51,750 nucleotides of DNA, taken from positions 1 to 51,750 of the forward strand of contig JAYSWD010000065.1 in the NCBI GenBank assembly GCA_043718225.1, in the 5' to 3' direction. Below are positions 49,978 through 51,750 of this stretch, one piece after another (the stretch's first letter is position 1; each line of letters opens with the position of its first letter). Origin of the DNA: Multiplicimicrobium sp043718225. GTDB lineage: Bacteria > Omnitrophota > Omnitrophia > Omnitrophales > Aquincolibacteriaceae. Made by a program: the position numbers and the translations under genes. The notes under the pieces are model-generated. The model had not been told where the DNA came from. It worked only from the letters and a program-made list of their open reading frames with translations, and made no database searches.

Positions 49978-50013
49978 AACTCCCGGGGATGCCATCCGGC
50001 AACTCCGGGAGTT
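49978..50013. repeat. GC-rich hairpin repeat, copy D
   Basis: AACTCCCGGGGATGCC...GGCAACTCCGGGAGTT: an outer stem and an inner palindrome GCCATCCGGC. It shares the core CCCGGGGATGC with copies B and C. On the minus strand its end provides GGGAG 6 nt before the pgm start. Confidence 0.8.
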
Positions 50014-50046
50014 TTTCGCTTCACGAATCACAAATCGCGCGGCCAC

Positions 50047-51543
50047 TTAGGCCGTCTGATGCTCCGGCCGCAGCAAATCAAGCGCGGTTTTTACGGGAGC
50101 GAAAACCTGCGCCGGAATTTCAACAAAAAGAGAAATCCAGTTTGCCATGCCCCCGTTCCAAAGCCCCGGTAATTCCATAGCGCGGATTTCGCGTCCCTGA
50201 TAACTTTTTTTGGTAATGATGCCACGCTCCGCGTCGGCAAAATGCATCAGGTTATATTTCACGCCGCGATAATCATTAACGCCGCAAACAAAATCGACGG
50301 GATTAAAGTGTGTCGAAGAACCCCAAATCCGGTTCTGCGCTTTGTTTTTGAAATCAACCTCGGCGGATTCGACGATTTGCGGCCTAATTTCTCCGTCCTG
50401 ATTGCGCACCCAAAATGGCCCGCCGCCCGGTTCGCCTGTATTTGGAACCATACCGCAAACCCGCATAGGCCGGTTAAAAAATTGAGTAAGTTCTTGCCGA
50501 TTGGACGGAACTCCCAGGGGTCGGAAAATACTACATCCCAGTTCTCTGGCCAATTTAAGAACAAATACGGCTTCCTGCGGCGTCATTTTTTTATTTTTTA
50601 AAATCCTTTGCGCTTCGAAAATTCTTTTTTGCGCATTTAAAAAAAATCCGCATAAAATCCGTTTCCAGCGATCCGCTTCTTCGCGGTTTTCAGGTGGCAG
50701 AATATTATCGATGTTTTTAACGTAAATCATATCCGCTTTGACTTGATTGAGATTGGCAAGCAGGGCACCATGCCCCGCCGGGCGCAAAAGCAGCCGGCCT
50801 TTTTCATCGCGCGCGGGCGTTCCGTTTTTTTCTGCCGCTAAACAATCCGTCGCGGGACTTTGAATGGAGTCGCTCAAAATAAACTCGCAGCGCGACATTT
50901 TGGCCGTTACCCCTTTCAAATGCCGGCGGACAGCTATTCGGGCCGCGCTCGGAACCGTAAAATGAATATTTATCTTTTTTTTCGCGTTTTTGAAAATAAC
51001 ACTTTCTCTAAGCTGCTCTTCAAACGCCGTTCGCGCCCGCGACCCCTCCCGGTGAAAAAGAATCATGCCTTTAGGCGCTTGCCGGTATCCCAACCCTTCT
51101 TTTTCCAACAAAGCCCGCACAATCGGTTCTAATTTTTTTGTGCTTTTCAGCGTATCAATGTCCTGTCCTCTCTTTTTAAGAACGCCGGCGAGGGCTGAGT
51201 AAAAAGCGAAATCCGAAAGCCGTTTTAAAAATTTCTGCTTTGAAGCCGCATATTCGGGACTAGGGTCTTCCAGAAAATGGAACATGCGACTGGCCGCGCC
51301 CGAAGCGGGAACAAACTTTAGAATCTTTTTTTGAGAACGATTTTTCAAAAAATTCTGCTCGGCCTGTTTTTGTTCTAGCCTGCTTAATTTAAAAATTCCT
51401 TTTCCGGCTACGCAGGGACAAACAAGCTGTACTCCAGAGAAGCCTTTTTTTAAACGGGCAAGCTGCGCCGCCGCATGCAAAGGCGTAATGCCGCGGCTTT
51501 TAAGCTGAGTTTTATCTTGTGTTGAAAGTGAAAAGTTTCCCAT
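50047..51543 (-). CDS. DUF4301 family protein
   Basis: A 498-aa protein with the distinctive DUF4301 signatures: KFVPASGAASRMF, RPAGHGALLANLNQ, MIYVKNIDNILPP, RVCGMVPNTGEPGGGPFWV, STHFNPVDFVCGV and ELPGLWNGGMANW, ending with VKTALDLLRPEHQ. The glycine-rich N-terminal segment and overall pattern look like a nucleotidyltransferase fold, but no activity is established. It precedes pgm on the same strand, with only the hairpin repeat between, which fits a role in sugar nucleotide or sugar phosphate metabolism. Start ATG at 51541-51543. No clear Shine-Dalgarno is present; the 127 bp upstream carry the tRNA promoter on the other strand. Confidence 0.9.
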   Translation of the reverse strand: MGNFSLSTQDKTQLKSRGITPLHAAAQLARLKKGFSGVQLVCPCVAGKGIFKLSRLEQKQAEQNFLKNRSQKKILKFVPASGAASRMFHFLEDPSPEYAASKQKFLKRLSDFAFYSALAGVLKKRGQDIDTLKSTKKLEPIVRALLEKEGLGYRQAPKGMILFHREGSRARTAFEEQLRESVIFKNAKKKINIHFTVPSAARIAVRRHLKGVTAKMSRCEFILSDSIQSPATDCLAAEKNGTPARDEKGRLLLRPAGHGALLANLNQVKADMIYVKNIDNILPPENREEADRWKRILCGFFLNAQKRIFEAQRILKNKKMTPQEAVFVLKLARELGCSIFRPLGVPSNRQELTQFFNRPMRVCGMVPNTGEPGGGPFWVRNQDGEIRPQIVESAEVDFKNKAQNRIWGSSTHFNPVDFVCGVNDYRGVKYNLMHFADAERGIITKKSYQGREIRAMELPGLWNGGMANWISLFVEIPAQVFAPVKTALDLLRPEHQTA

Positions 51544-51652
51544 AGAGCTTAATAGTATATGCGATCTTAACCTCTGAGCGAAGCCCGGGATTAAAAGGTT
51601 TTAGAGGAGAAACCGGCGCAAAGTGGTTAGTGCTTTGTAAAACAGGATTCGT

Positions 51653-51658
51653 TATAAT
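51653..51658 (+). promoter_or_regulatory. -10 box of tRNA-Ser
   Basis: Perfect TATAAT ending 12 nt before the tRNA. A -35 is not obvious at the usual distance (nearest TTGTAA at 51635 is too close). Confidence 0.6.
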
Positions 51659-51670
51659 GTGCGCCACTTT

Positions 51671-51750
51671 GGAGAGGTCGCATAGCCTGGTCTAGTGCGC
51701 ACGCCTGGAAAGTGTGTGAACCTGAAAGGGTTCCGTGGGTTCGAATCCCA
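51671..51750 (+). tRNA. tRNA-Ser (anticodon GGA), 3' end cut by the window
   Basis: Acceptor 5' strand GGAGAGG, D arm, anticodon stem CACGC/GTGTG with loop CTGGAAA giving anticodon GGA at 51707-51709. The long variable arm (AACC...GGGTT) is typical of serine tRNA, followed by a T arm GTGGGTTCGAATCCCA. The last T-stem base and the 3' acceptor strand are beyond the edge. GGA reads UCC/UCU codons. Confidence 0.95.

Noticed and set aside
51566..51613. Terminator hairpin (AACCT...AGGTT) upstream of the tRNA
   Set aside because: The stem is short and interrupted, and it does not lie after a gene end on either strand, so I do not call it a terminator.

Overview
The window reads as chromosomal DNA of a Gram-negative-type bacterium with very large genes. 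Support comes from a ResB/CcsA cytochrome c system, a type IV pilin-like protein, exported and outer-membrane-like proteins, and two uninterrupted giant genes. One gene encodes 2344 aa and the other 9367 aa; together they fill about 35.1 kb of 51.75 kb. Very large ORFs with dense short repeats are known from Omnitrophota and related PVC lineages, so I infer an Omnitrophota-like organism. No rRNA or marker phylogeny is available here to prove that.

Layout. 1-3362 (minus): ccsA (runs off the left edge) and resB, start and stop overlapping. 3556-5164 (minus): cysE, a pilin-like gene and RNase HI, closely spaced. 5276-12310 (minus): giant gene 1, with a signal peptide, a ChaN/TraB-like N-terminal domain, a divergent GT35 alpha-glucan phosphorylase domain and an internal signal-peptide-like segment. 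12454-13551 (minus): ychF. 13721-41824 (minus): giant gene 2, which opens with the same N-terminal domain. It then strings together two GNAT domains, a methyltransferase, a Tat-signal module, an alpha/beta hydrolase, a Ser/Thr kinase with membrane segments, a second methyltransferase, a Lys-rich linker, a GHKL ATPase and long arrays of sigma-region-4-like helix-turn-helix units. 41970-44204 (plus): a consensus promoter, an exported propeller/outer-membrane-like protein and a four-helix-bundle (S23/IVP-like) protein. 44201-51543 (minus): rlmN, corA, an ABC-2 exporter pair, phosphoglucomutase and a DUF4301 gene. 51671-end (plus): a tRNA-Ser(GGA) cut by the window edge.

The most striking feature is a five-residue motif, R-S-E-M-R and variants, about 24 copies in the two giant proteins. 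It falls mostly at junctions between unrelated modules, often with the same codons (CGC TCC GAA ATG CGG on the minus strand). Combined with internal Tat/Sec-like signals and several apparently intact enzyme domains, this suggests a bacterial polyprotein, or a modular gene assembled through a short shared sequence. That is inference; the motif and its positions are read directly.

A second theme is small repeats. Tandem 7-bp repeats lie between genes and inside coding sequence. A G/C-rich hairpin family shares the core CCCGGGGATGC. A composite palindrome is inserted in frame in giant gene 2. These repeats supply odd N- or C-terminal residues and possibly ribosome-binding sites to several genes.
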